Shown here: positions 7,966 to 15,085 of the stretch, in pieces
Position numbering within the stretch: the stretch's first letter is position 1
Layout of the letters: each line of letters starts with the position of its first letter
Source: Larkinella arboricola
GTDB taxonomy: Bacteria; Bacteroidota; Bacteroidia; Cytophagales; Spirosomataceae
DNA: 64,000 nt
Reading direction: 5' to 3'
Assembly: GCF_003259745.1 (NCBI RefSeq)
Contig: NZ_QLMC01000002.1
Coordinates: 670,272-734,271 of the forward strand
The notes under the pieces: generated by a model
What the model was told of the DNA's origin: nothing
Database searches by the model: none
What the model saw: the letters and a program-made list of their open reading frames with translations, nothing else
Made by a program: the position numbers and the translations under genes

Positions 7966-8841
7966 TCAGGCAATTGGCCGTCCGCCGGTAGCGCCGTAAA
8001 TCTCGCCGGTTATGAAACTGCCTTCCTGAGCCGCCAGCAGAACATAAATGGGGGCCAGTTCGATGGGTTGAGCCGCCCGGCCAAAAAGCGTATCCTGACC
8101 AAACGTTTTGGTTTTCTCTTCCGGCATGGTCGACGGAATCAGCGGAGTCCAGACCGGGCCGGGAGCCACGGCATTGACGCGGATGCCCTTTTCAATGGCT
8201 TCTTTCGCCAGGGCCTTCGTGAAGTTGGCAATGGCGGCTTTGGTAGCGGCATAGGCCAGCAGCGACGGGTCGGGCATGTAAGCCTGAATGGACGTGGTGT
8301 TGATAATGGAGCCGCCCGGTTTCAGCAGCGGCAAGGCGGCCTTGCAGAGGTAGAACATGGCGTAGACATTGGTGCGGAATGTCTTGTCAAACTCTTCGGT
8401 GGAGAGTTCGTCAATCGACGTGTGACTCATCTGGAAAGCCGCGTTGTTCACCAGAATGTCCAGTTGGCCGAACGCATCCACGGCCCGTTTAACCAGCGCC
8501 TGACAGTGGGCTTCGTCCTGAATATCGCCCCCGACGGCAATGGCTTTCTGGCCGGTTTCTTCCACCAGCCGTACGGTTTCCTGCGCATCCTGTTCTTCGC
8601 TCAGGTAGGCAATCAGCACATCGGCTCCTTCGCGGGCAAAGGTCAGGGCAATGGCCCGGCCAATACCGCTATCTGCACCGGTAATGAGGGCTTTCCGTCC
8701 AGCGAGTCGTCCGCTGCCTTTGTACGACGTTTCGCCGTGATCGGCTTTCGGGGCCATTTTCTGATCGGAACCGGGATGGGGCTGGGGTTCCTGCTCGTAG
8801 GGAGGGGCCGGATACTGATGGCGTGGGTCTTGTTGTTGCAT
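7966..8841 (-). CDS. SDR family oxidoreductase (YghA-like)
   Basis: A 291-aa classical short-chain dehydrogenase. It has the Pro/Gln-rich N-terminal extension (about 45 residues) seen in YghA and general-stress SDRs. Motifs are TGADSGIGRA (about 54-63), NNAA (about 131), the catalytic Ser in NTTSIQ, YAATKAAI (YxxxK) and PGPVWTPL. The C-terminus ends with FITGEIYGATGG. It probably uses NAD(P)H to reduce a carbonyl compound in the cytoplasm. It precedes the FAD/Rieske gene, in keeping with a stress-related redox unit (inference). Confidence 0.9.
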   Translation of the reverse strand: MQQQDPRHQYPAPPYEQEPQPHPGSDQKMAPKADHGETSYKGSGRLAGRKALITGADSGIGRAIALTFAREGADVLIAYLSEEQDAQETVRLVEETGQKAIAVGGDIQDEAHCQALVKRAVDAFGQLDILVNNAAFQMSHTSIDELSTEEFDKTFRTNVYAMFYLCKAALPLLKPGGSIINTTSIQAYMPDPSLLAYAATKAAIANFTKALAKEAIEKGIRVNAVAPGPVWTPLIPSTMPEEKTKTFGQDTLFGRAAQPIELAPIYVLLAAQEGSFITGEIYGATGGRPIA

Positions 8842-9051
8842 GGTTTATAACGTTGATTTTGATTCTAACCCCCAGCAAACGGGTTTGTTTCAATCGGACG
8901 GGCTTACCGAGCCTGTGGTTCGCTCCAATTCGGTCTGCTCCTGATTCGAGACCATTTGCTTATTTGAGGGGTGGGCGGCAAACAAACCGGGCGGTTGCCG
9001 GCTTACCAATAGCAGATTTGCTGCGTTCCGACAGCACTTTTTAGAAACTTA

Positions 9052-9819
9052 ATGCAACGTGCTATGAATGTGAAATGGACAGTGAGTGGTCTGCTCGCCC
9101 TGCTGCTCACCGGCTGCGGTGGAAAAAACACGTCATCCAACGTCGAGTCGCCAGGGGGCGAAAAAACAACGAAAACCGAAGTGCTGGAAACCGGCGCGGA
9201 TGTTATCCAGAACAAAGCGCCCCTTCAGGCCATGAGTATGTACCTCGACGGCTTTCACTTCTACAACGGAGACATGAAAGGGCAGATGGAAGCGCATCAC
9301 TATTGTACGCAATTGAACGAAGACGTGGTTCAGTGCGTGATTTTTGACGGTAACGGCAAAGATGCCAAGGTGATGGGCGTGGAGTACATCGTGTCCGGAA
9401 AGCTGTTTAAAACCCTGCCTGCGGAAGAAAGAAAGCTCTGGCATAGCCATGTCCACGAAGTAAAATCCGGAACCCTGATTGCGCCGGGACTGCCGCAGGT
9501 GGCCGAGCACGAACTCATGGAAAAGCTCGTATCGACCTACGGCAAAACGTACCATACGTGGCATACTGACCGGGACCTGAAACTGCCACTGGGCCACCCG
9601 ATGATCATGATGGGATTCACCAAAGACGGTCAGCTGGCCGACAGTCTGGTAACTCAGCGCGATCAGCGGTTTAACATCTCGACCGCCGAGAAGCGCCAGA
9701 ACCGGGCCGATATTCCATCGCCCGCCGTACAGCCGGGCGCTAATGCCTGGGAAAAGGGTGAAGTCCGCCAACTGAAAGTAAGTGACGACAAGCAGCCCAT
9801 TCCCGGTCACTCGCACTAA
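9052..9819 (+). CDS. OBAP-family (DUF1264) lipoprotein
   Basis: A 255-aa protein of the oil-body-associated-protein family, best known from plants and also found in bacteria. After a short signal with lipobox (LLLTGC, Cys about residue 22) it contains the family core: MYLDGFHFYNGDMKGQMEAH, HYCTQLNEDVVQCVIFDG, WHSHVHEVKSGTL and HTWHTDRDLKLPLGHPMIMM. It is therefore predicted to be membrane-anchored outside the cytoplasm. The Met at 9064 is an alternative start that leaves a shorter signal. The gene converges on the GH130 gene with only 12 bases between stops. The biochemical function of the family is not known. Confidence 0.85.
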   Translation: MQRAMNVKWTVSGLLALLLTGCGGKNTSSNVESPGGEKTTKTEVLETGADVIQNKAPLQAMSMYLDGFHFYNGDMKGQMEAHHYCTQLNEDVVQCVIFDGNGKDAKVMGVEYIVSGKLFKTLPAEERKLWHSHVHEVKSGTLIAPGLPQVAEHELMEKLVSTYGKTYHTWHTDRDLKLPLGHPMIMMGFTKDGQLADSLVTQRDQRFNISTAEKRQNRADIPSPAVQPGANAWEKGEVRQLKVSDDKQPIPGHSH

Positions 9820-9831
9820 GCCGTCGGCGGG

Positions 9832-10959
9832 TTAGTCCAATCGGAAAGCCGTTTTGGGAATGTGCGTAATCCGGCAGGCCAGGTCATCTTCGCCCGAAGC
9901 TACGATGTAATCATCACCGGCATCGACAATCCCGGTCGTGAAAACCACATCCGACAGGTAAAGCTGATCCTGGAGCGGCTCAATCAGCGAAGGGCTGGCT
10001 TCCAGAATGGGCGTTACGTCTTCTATTTTCAGGATTTTACGGGGGTCATTGGCATCGAGCAAGGCCCAGAAGGTCCGGTAAATTCCCACTAATCCTTTTA
10101 GTTCGACTCCGTGGTACAGCAGCAACCAGCCCTGATCGGTCAGAATGGGCTGGGTTCCTCCGCCGATTTTCATGGTCGATGCCGACCCTTTTCGGGCGCG
10201 GATAAACGGTTCATCGGACGGTTTCCAGTGCAGTCCGTCGGGGGAGGAGGCCAGGTTAATGGAAGGGCCGGGGAAATAGTCGCTGCCGGGCCGGGCCGCA
10301 AAATACAGATCGCCCAGCGGCCGGGTGAGGGCGTAAAATTTCCCGTCGATCTTTCCTTCAAAGAAAACCATATCCTTGTTCTGGTGATCGAGGATAATGC
10401 CATGCAAGGTGTAATTCAACCCGTCGGTGGACGTGTAGAGCGTGGTGGAATGCCGTTCCGAACTAACCGAACAGGTCGTCATGTAGTAGGTGCCGTCGAT
10501 TTTTGTGATTCGTGCATCTTCCACCCCGTATTCCTGGTAGGCCCGCTGGGGCGCAATGATTTTGTCGTAATGCACCGTCACCACCTGCGTACCGTCGGGG
10601 CTTAGTTCGACCGGCAGCAACCAGGATAAGGAGGTGAGGGCCATCACCCGGTAGGGGTAGCCCAGCACCTGAAATTTGCGGGGATCAGCCGCGTTGACAC
10701 CGGCCAGCGGGTAGGCATCCAGTACGTAACCCCGTTCCTCATCCCACCGGATGGCGTGAATCTGCTCGCCCACGATGGGTTGCCGAAGTGCTTCGGCAAC
10801 CCGGATCATGATCAGTAAATTACCGTTAGGCAGGCGGGCAAGTCCGGGGTTGAAAGCACCCAGGATGTAGGTGTCGGCCCGCAGCGTCTGACGCAGGGGT
10901 GAAAATGATAAATCAATGTCGTTGGGTGAAAAAATGAGCAAGTCCGTCGGGAAAGCCAT
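9832..10959 (-). CDS. GH130 family glycosidase or phosphorylase
   Basis: A 375-aa five-bladed beta-propeller enzyme of family GH130, whose members phosphorolyse or hydrolyse beta-mannosides. The family pattern is visible: GAFNPGLARLPNGNLLIMIR near the start, YGVEDARITKIDGTYYMT with the likely catalytic Asp, FFEGKIDGKFYALTRP, GGGTQPILTDQGWLLLYHG and LYLSDVVFTTG near the C-terminus. No signal peptide, so cytoplasmic. It is the last gene of a three-gene minus-strand operon (762-aa protein, SDR, GH130) and starts 16 bases after the SDR stop. Mannoside turnover is the likely role; whether it is a phosphorylase or hydrolase cannot be decided here. Confidence 0.9.
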   Translation of the reverse strand: MAFPTDLLIFSPNDIDLSFSPLRQTLRADTYILGAFNPGLARLPNGNLLIMIRVAEALRQPIVGEQIHAIRWDEERGYVLDAYPLAGVNAADPRKFQVLGYPYRVMALTSLSWLLPVELSPDGTQVVTVHYDKIIAPQRAYQEYGVEDARITKIDGTYYMTTCSVSSERHSTTLYTSTDGLNYTLHGIILDHQNKDMVFFEGKIDGKFYALTRPLGDLYFAARPGSDYFPGPSINLASSPDGLHWKPSDEPFIRARKGSASTMKIGGGTQPILTDQGWLLLYHGVELKGLVGIYRTFWALLDANDPRKILKIEDVTPILEASPSLIEPLQDQLYLSDVVFTTGIVDAGDDYIVASGEDDLACRITHIPKTAFRLD

Positions 10960-10975
10960 ATCTTCTATCGAAAGG

Positions 10976-11725
10976 TTAAATCAACTGAAGATGAGGACGA
11001 ATCTGGATGGAAACCACATCACAGCGTTGGGGTTGGGTCAGGATGTAGTGTACGCAGACGGCAATATCCTCGGCCCGCAGCATTTCGCCGGTTTTCTCGT
11101 TTTCGCGTTCTTCCTCCGTCGTCGTGGGCTGCATATCCGAACCCACCGCCCCGGGTTCCACCAGACTGACTTTAATGCCATCTTTGTTAACTTCTTTCCG
11201 CAGGCTTTCCGCGAATCCCTGAATAGCGGCTTTGGTGGCTACATAAACCGAACTGCCTTCTTCCCGCACGTCGGCGCTCATAGAGCCGATCAGTACAATA
11301 TGGCCCCGTTTCTGCGGCTGCATCCGGTTGAGGGCTTCTTTGGTCGTTGCCAGGTAACCGGCCAGATTGGTTTCGATGACATACCGCCAGTCGGCGTCTT
11401 CCATTTCACTGATTGATCCGGCGGCCAGAGCCGCGCTGTTGATGAGGATATCCAGACCTCCCAGCTTCTCTTCGGCCTGCTGAAAAACGCGTTGAATGTC
11501 TTCCGGCTTCGAGCTGTCGGCGATGATGCCGTCGGCCTGTCCCCCGGCTTCACGGATGGCGGTGAGCGTTTCGTCGAGGGGTTCCTGATTTCGCCCGAAG
11601 GTGAAGATATGGGCGCCGTAAGAGCCCAGCAGGATGGCGATGGCGCGGCCGATGCCGGTGGTTCCACCCGAAATAATGATCCGTTTTCCAGTAAGCGATT
11701 CAGTGGCGGTGTGTATGCTTGCCAT
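10976..11725 (-). CDS. SDR family oxidoreductase
   Basis: A 249-aa classical short-chain dehydrogenase. The cofactor site is SGGTTGIGRAIA (about 19-30), followed by LINSAALAAG in place of NNAG. The catalytic Ser lies in LIGSMSA and the YxxxK motif is YVATKAAI. The LVEPGAVGSDM loop and the ending differ from sugar epimerases. It is the middle gene of the operon with the 762-aa protein (46 bases upstream) and GH130. A sugar or sugar-derived alcohol is a plausible substrate from context only. Confidence 0.9.
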   Translation of the reverse strand: MASIHTATESLTGKRIIISGGTTGIGRAIAILLGSYGAHIFTFGRNQEPLDETLTAIREAGGQADGIIADSSKPEDIQRVFQQAEEKLGGLDILINSAALAAGSISEMEDADWRYVIETNLAGYLATTKEALNRMQPQKRGHIVLIGSMSADVREEGSSVYVATKAAIQGFAESLRKEVNKDGIKVSLVEPGAVGSDMQPTTTEEERENEKTGEMLRAEDIAVCVHYILTQPQRCDVVSIQIRPHLQLI

Positions 11726-11771
11726 AACGTTGTTAGGAGTTAGCGTATAATTAACTGTAAATCAGAATATA

Positions 11772-14060
11772 TTAAGCCTTTTTGTTTGGTCCCCATTCCA
11801 TGCGCAGGCGCTGGTTTCCCTTTACCCGGTACTCGTAATACCGTTCCTCTTTTTCTACGGGTTGGAGCGCAGGGCTTCCCGGAGCATCTTCGTCGAAAAG
11901 CTGCACGGTGGGCAACGTACGGCTTTTGGCAATAAGCCGTACCTGACACTGGAAGTCGGAGGTACCCGCCAGTCGCACAACGACATAGCCCTCATTTCGG
12001 CCCGTAAATTCGTACTCGGCGTGGTAGATCGGATAATCTGAAAAAATAATAACCGGGATTTTATCAAACTGTTTGTAGGCATAGGTGGTCAGAATGTACG
12101 GCAGAGCTCCGCCGTATACCTCCTGACCCACTTCCCCGGCCTGTTTCCAGCCCGTTGAGATATCTTCCAGCGGTATGGGCAGTTCCCGGATGAGCCGGCC
12201 TTCGCGGGGTTGTTGACAAAGCATCTCCACCGGCAGTTCCGAAGGGAAATAAAAACGCCCCCGGTGCAAAAGGTATTTGAAGTACTCCGAGAACATCAGC
12301 CGGACGGTTTCGGGCACATCCTGGCCAACTTCCTTGAGGTAATTCAGCATGGTAGCAAAAATTTCTGCTTCTTCGTAAGCCGCCAGGTAGGGGGCGTCTT
12401 TCAGCGGAGCCACTCCCATAAACGTGCTACGCGCCTGACCGAATCCGAAATTACACTCCCAGATCCACAGCCGGGCCAGAACATTGGCAAGCCCTAGTCG
12501 ACTCAGGTCGAAATACAACCGGTTGCCGGTAATCTTCCAGAGCTTGGCCAGTGTCAGCGAACTCATGATGGTGATGTTGGTCTGATAGAGCAGTTCGAAG
12601 CCCTTGCCGCACAGCCGCTCAGCCGAGGCCACCGCTTCGTTCAGATAACGCGGATCATGGGTGAGCTCATAAGCCTGAACCATAACGTGGCTGTACAGCC
12701 CGGCCACATCAAGCTCTCCGCCTTTGCCTTCGGCTGTTTCGGCCTTGAGCACTTCCAGCGTCCGGATGTCGTAGAATACCGGCCAGTTGTAATTGAAGTG
12801 GTGTCCGGCTTTAATGACAAATTCTATGGAGCGAAACAACAGGTCTTTGGCATCGGTATTGCCCTTTTCGGCCAGTCGTCCCAGATTCATGAGCGTATGC
12901 AGCAAATACCAGGAGTCGATTTTGTTAGGGTCCTGTTCCTCACTGCGTTCTTCTTCTTTAAAGACACCGCCCGGCAACCAGCGCATGAAGGTTTCGTGCT
13001 TACTATCGTAGTACGCAGTCAAATTCCGCTGAAGCTGGTCGACGAGCGCAATAGGCTTGCCGAGCCATTCCTGATATTCCCATAGTGGTACCAGAATGGC
13101 CAGTTGGACCATGCTTTCGGGCGGTTTTTGCGTAGCATCGACGTAGGCGTTGACGTGGTAGCGTTTCTCGATCTGGCGGCCGCAATGGGGAGAGTCGGTC
13201 AGGGCCTGGATGGTTCGTTCCGAAGCCTTGGGCCAGTCGTAGTAGGCCGTTTCGGGTTTGGGCAGCAGCCGGTAAATTTGACCGAGTGCTTCCAGAAACT
13301 GATCAGCCGCCTGAAATTCGGTTTTAGGGACCATTGGCGACAGGTATATAAACGCATCCGACAGGACGACTTCCTTACCCGCTTCCAGAGGCTGATCGGA
13401 CGAAGGAAGTGCAAAACCAACTTCGGGCCATTGTACCGTAACGGTATCCGATGGTTCGGTTTGGGTGGTTTGGCAATAGTCCGTTAAGGCTGTGAAGTTC
13501 TGAAAATAGAAGACGGACCCTTCAGAGGGCTGGGTGACGGACAGATAAGCCAGCCCGGAGGTCGGCCCGCTCTGGGTGACATATACCATGCCCTCGGTCG
13601 TAAGAGGGTTGTAATCCGTGTCCAGCAGATACAGGTCACGGGGGAAAGACTGGACCGTAAACGGCTGGGCGGGTTTCAGCGAGGTGGTGTAATGCAGCAG
13701 GGACTGGTCGGAATGGGGCCTTTCGATCTTGATTCGAAAGGTTCCCAGCGCACCCTCAACCCGGTATTCGACACGGTTACGGGTGGCCCGGATCTGCTCG
13801 ACTTTCTGAATGAGCTGCGGGTCAAAACAGGTACGGATCGCCAGCTTTCCGGCTCCACCCCATTCCGTGATCAACCACAGGGAGTTTGTTGTCAGGCAAA
13901 CTTCTACCGAGCCGGTTTTAAAGGCAAAAGGAAGCGTGTCCCGGTGTGTGGCGTTTTTAAATTGTTCATCAAGTCCGGTTACCCACTGCGATGTATTTTG
14001 CGTTCTGGTAAAGGGCTGCCAGTAGGTAGGACTGTTATACGTCTCAGTACGCATCGTCAA
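11772..14060 (-). CDS. Large protein of unknown function, first gene of the GH130 operon
   Basis: A 762-aa protein without signal peptide. The N-terminal third looks beta-rich, while residues of about 240-640 are helical with Trp, Tyr and acidic residues, for example AAYEEAEIFATMLNYL, ELDVAGLYSHVMVQAYELTH and WECNFGFGQARSTFMGVAPL. That layout suggests an alpha/alpha-toroid carbohydrate-active protein with flanking beta domains (inference from pattern, not a recognised family). The C-terminal 100 residues are again beta-like. It is translated first in the operon with an SDR and a GH130 enzyme, so a role in sugar metabolism is likely. A palindromic site lies 34 bases upstream of the start. I cannot name a catalytic residue. 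Confidence 0.8.
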   Translation of the reverse strand: MTMRTETYNSPTYWQPFTRTQNTSQWVTGLDEQFKNATHRDTLPFAFKTGSVEVCLTTNSLWLITEWGGAGKLAIRTCFDPQLIQKVEQIRATRNRVEYRVEGALGTFRIKIERPHSDQSLLHYTTSLKPAQPFTVQSFPRDLYLLDTDYNPLTTEGMVYVTQSGPTSGLAYLSVTQPSEGSVFYFQNFTALTDYCQTTQTEPSDTVTVQWPEVGFALPSSDQPLEAGKEVVLSDAFIYLSPMVPKTEFQAADQFLEALGQIYRLLPKPETAYYDWPKASERTIQALTDSPHCGRQIEKRYHVNAYVDATQKPPESMVQLAILVPLWEYQEWLGKPIALVDQLQRNLTAYYDSKHETFMRWLPGGVFKEEERSEEQDPNKIDSWYLLHTLMNLGRLAEKGNTDAKDLLFRSIEFVIKAGHHFNYNWPVFYDIRTLEVLKAETAEGKGGELDVAGLYSHVMVQAYELTHDPRYLNEAVASAERLCGKGFELLYQTNITIMSSLTLAKLWKITGNRLYFDLSRLGLANVLARLWIWECNFGFGQARSTFMGVAPLKDAPYLAAYEEAEIFATMLNYLKEVGQDVPETVRLMFSEYFKYLLHRGRFYFPSELPVEMLCQQPREGRLIRELPIPLEDISTGWKQAGEVGQEVYGGALPYILTTYAYKQFDKIPVIIFSDYPIYHAEYEFTGRNEGYVVVRLAGTSDFQCQVRLIAKSRTLPTVQLFDEDAPGSPALQPVEKEERYYEYRVKGNQRLRMEWGPNKKA

Positions 14061-14094
14061 TTGGTTGGTATTTTAAATCAACTTATAACCTTCA

Positions 14095-14110
14095 GTACGT
14101 CTATACGTAC
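14095..14110. promoter_or_regulatory. Palindromic candidate operator of the GH130 operon
   Basis: GTACGT-CTAT-ACGTAC, a perfect 6+4+6 inverted repeat, lies 34 bases upstream of the 762-aa gene start. Position and symmetry fit an operator for a dimeric repressor. No regulator gene is adjacent. Confidence 0.35.
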
Positions 14111-14283
14111 CGTTTACATATGAAAAAATAAGGGAACGGTACCAGAAAGAATTCTGCCACTCATTAGGTGGAGCAGTACCATCGAAATCTTTTGTTCTGC
14201 AACGGCAAACGATCACTCGGCATCCGGCAACCTGGTGTATGGAGGCTGGCAGATCCGGTATTCAGCCGGTGTGGCGCAGGAAT

Positions 14284-14943
14284 TTATTCGCCGGTTTGCG
14301 AATCAGGCGCATCGACCGGCTTGGATTCGGGCGAGCCTTTTTGCCGCAGAAAAATGGATAACACGACGATGGAAAGCACCGACAGGAACTCACTCTGCCA
14401 GTTTTGCAGCGACTGAAACCAGAACTCACTGGTTCCCATAAATTGCCACATCGTTAGCGTTTCGCTTTTGCCTTTGAGCAGCTGTTCGGTATTGTACTGG
14501 CTGGTTCCGCCCAGGGCGTGCAGGAAAAAGGAGATAATGAACAGCAGGAAGAAACCCAGACTCAGGGAGTTCTGATAAATTTTGAGCACCCAGCCACCCC
14601 GACGAACGGGCCAGGGCGCACCCGGACGGCTCGGCGAAGGTTCGCGGTCGACTTCTTCTTCCTTATCAGGGTCTTTCGATTCGGAGGAGCCTTTCTGGTA
14701 GAGAAAAACCGTAAAGAGCACATACAGGCCCATTTGCAGAAACTCACTTTCCCAGTTTTCGAAAACAGATTCGATGCAGTGCCCGCTGGTCAGGTACTCC
14801 GCAAACGTAATCGATATTCGGCCATAATCGTTTAGTTCGCCATTGAAATCGTGCCAGCCCATCCATAAGTTGCCGCCGAGGGTTAAGAGTGTAATGAGCA
14901 ATAGGATTAATGAAAGGCCGTTATCGCGCAATTTTTTTTTCAT
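14284..14943 (-). CDS. DUF6766 family membrane protein
   Basis: A 219-aa protein with four membrane segments (about residues 10-28, 68-83, 128-146 and 186-200). The two halves are related: FENWESEFLQMGLYVLFTVF with LYQKGSSESK in the first, and LQNWQSEFLSVLSIVVLSIF with LRQKGSPESK in the second. This points to an internal duplication. A basic, Pro-rich linker (PSPSRPGAPWPVRRGG) connects them. The pattern WESEFLQ...LYQKGS is characteristic of DUF6766 proteins. Function is unknown. The gene stands alone between the operon to its left and the M14 peptidase gene. Confidence 0.85.
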   Translation of the reverse strand: MKKKLRDNGLSLILLLITLLTLGGNLWMGWHDFNGELNDYGRISITFAEYLTSGHCIESVFENWESEFLQMGLYVLFTVFLYQKGSSESKDPDKEEEVDREPSPSRPGAPWPVRRGGWVLKIYQNSLSLGFFLLFIISFFLHALGGTSQYNTEQLLKGKSETLTMWQFMGTSEFWFQSLQNWQSEFLSVLSIVVLSIFLRQKGSPESKPVDAPDSQTGE

Positions 14944-15021
14944 ACCAGGGAGAGGACGTACTGAAATAATTGCACTACTAACACCTTTCGGGGAACGGTT
15001 GTTTACAGAACCGTCCTCAAT

Positions 15022-15061
15022 AAAAAGCGAACGGTTAACCGTATAGGACGATTAACCGTTC
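15022..15061 (-). terminator. Rho-independent terminator of the M14 peptidase gene
   Basis: A 10-bp stem (GAACGGTTAA with TTAACCGTTC) is followed, in the minus direction, by five T. It lies 25 bases beyond the stop of the M14 gene. Confidence 0.8.
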
Positions 15062-15085
15062 TTCTCCGAATTCAGTACGGGCAGA

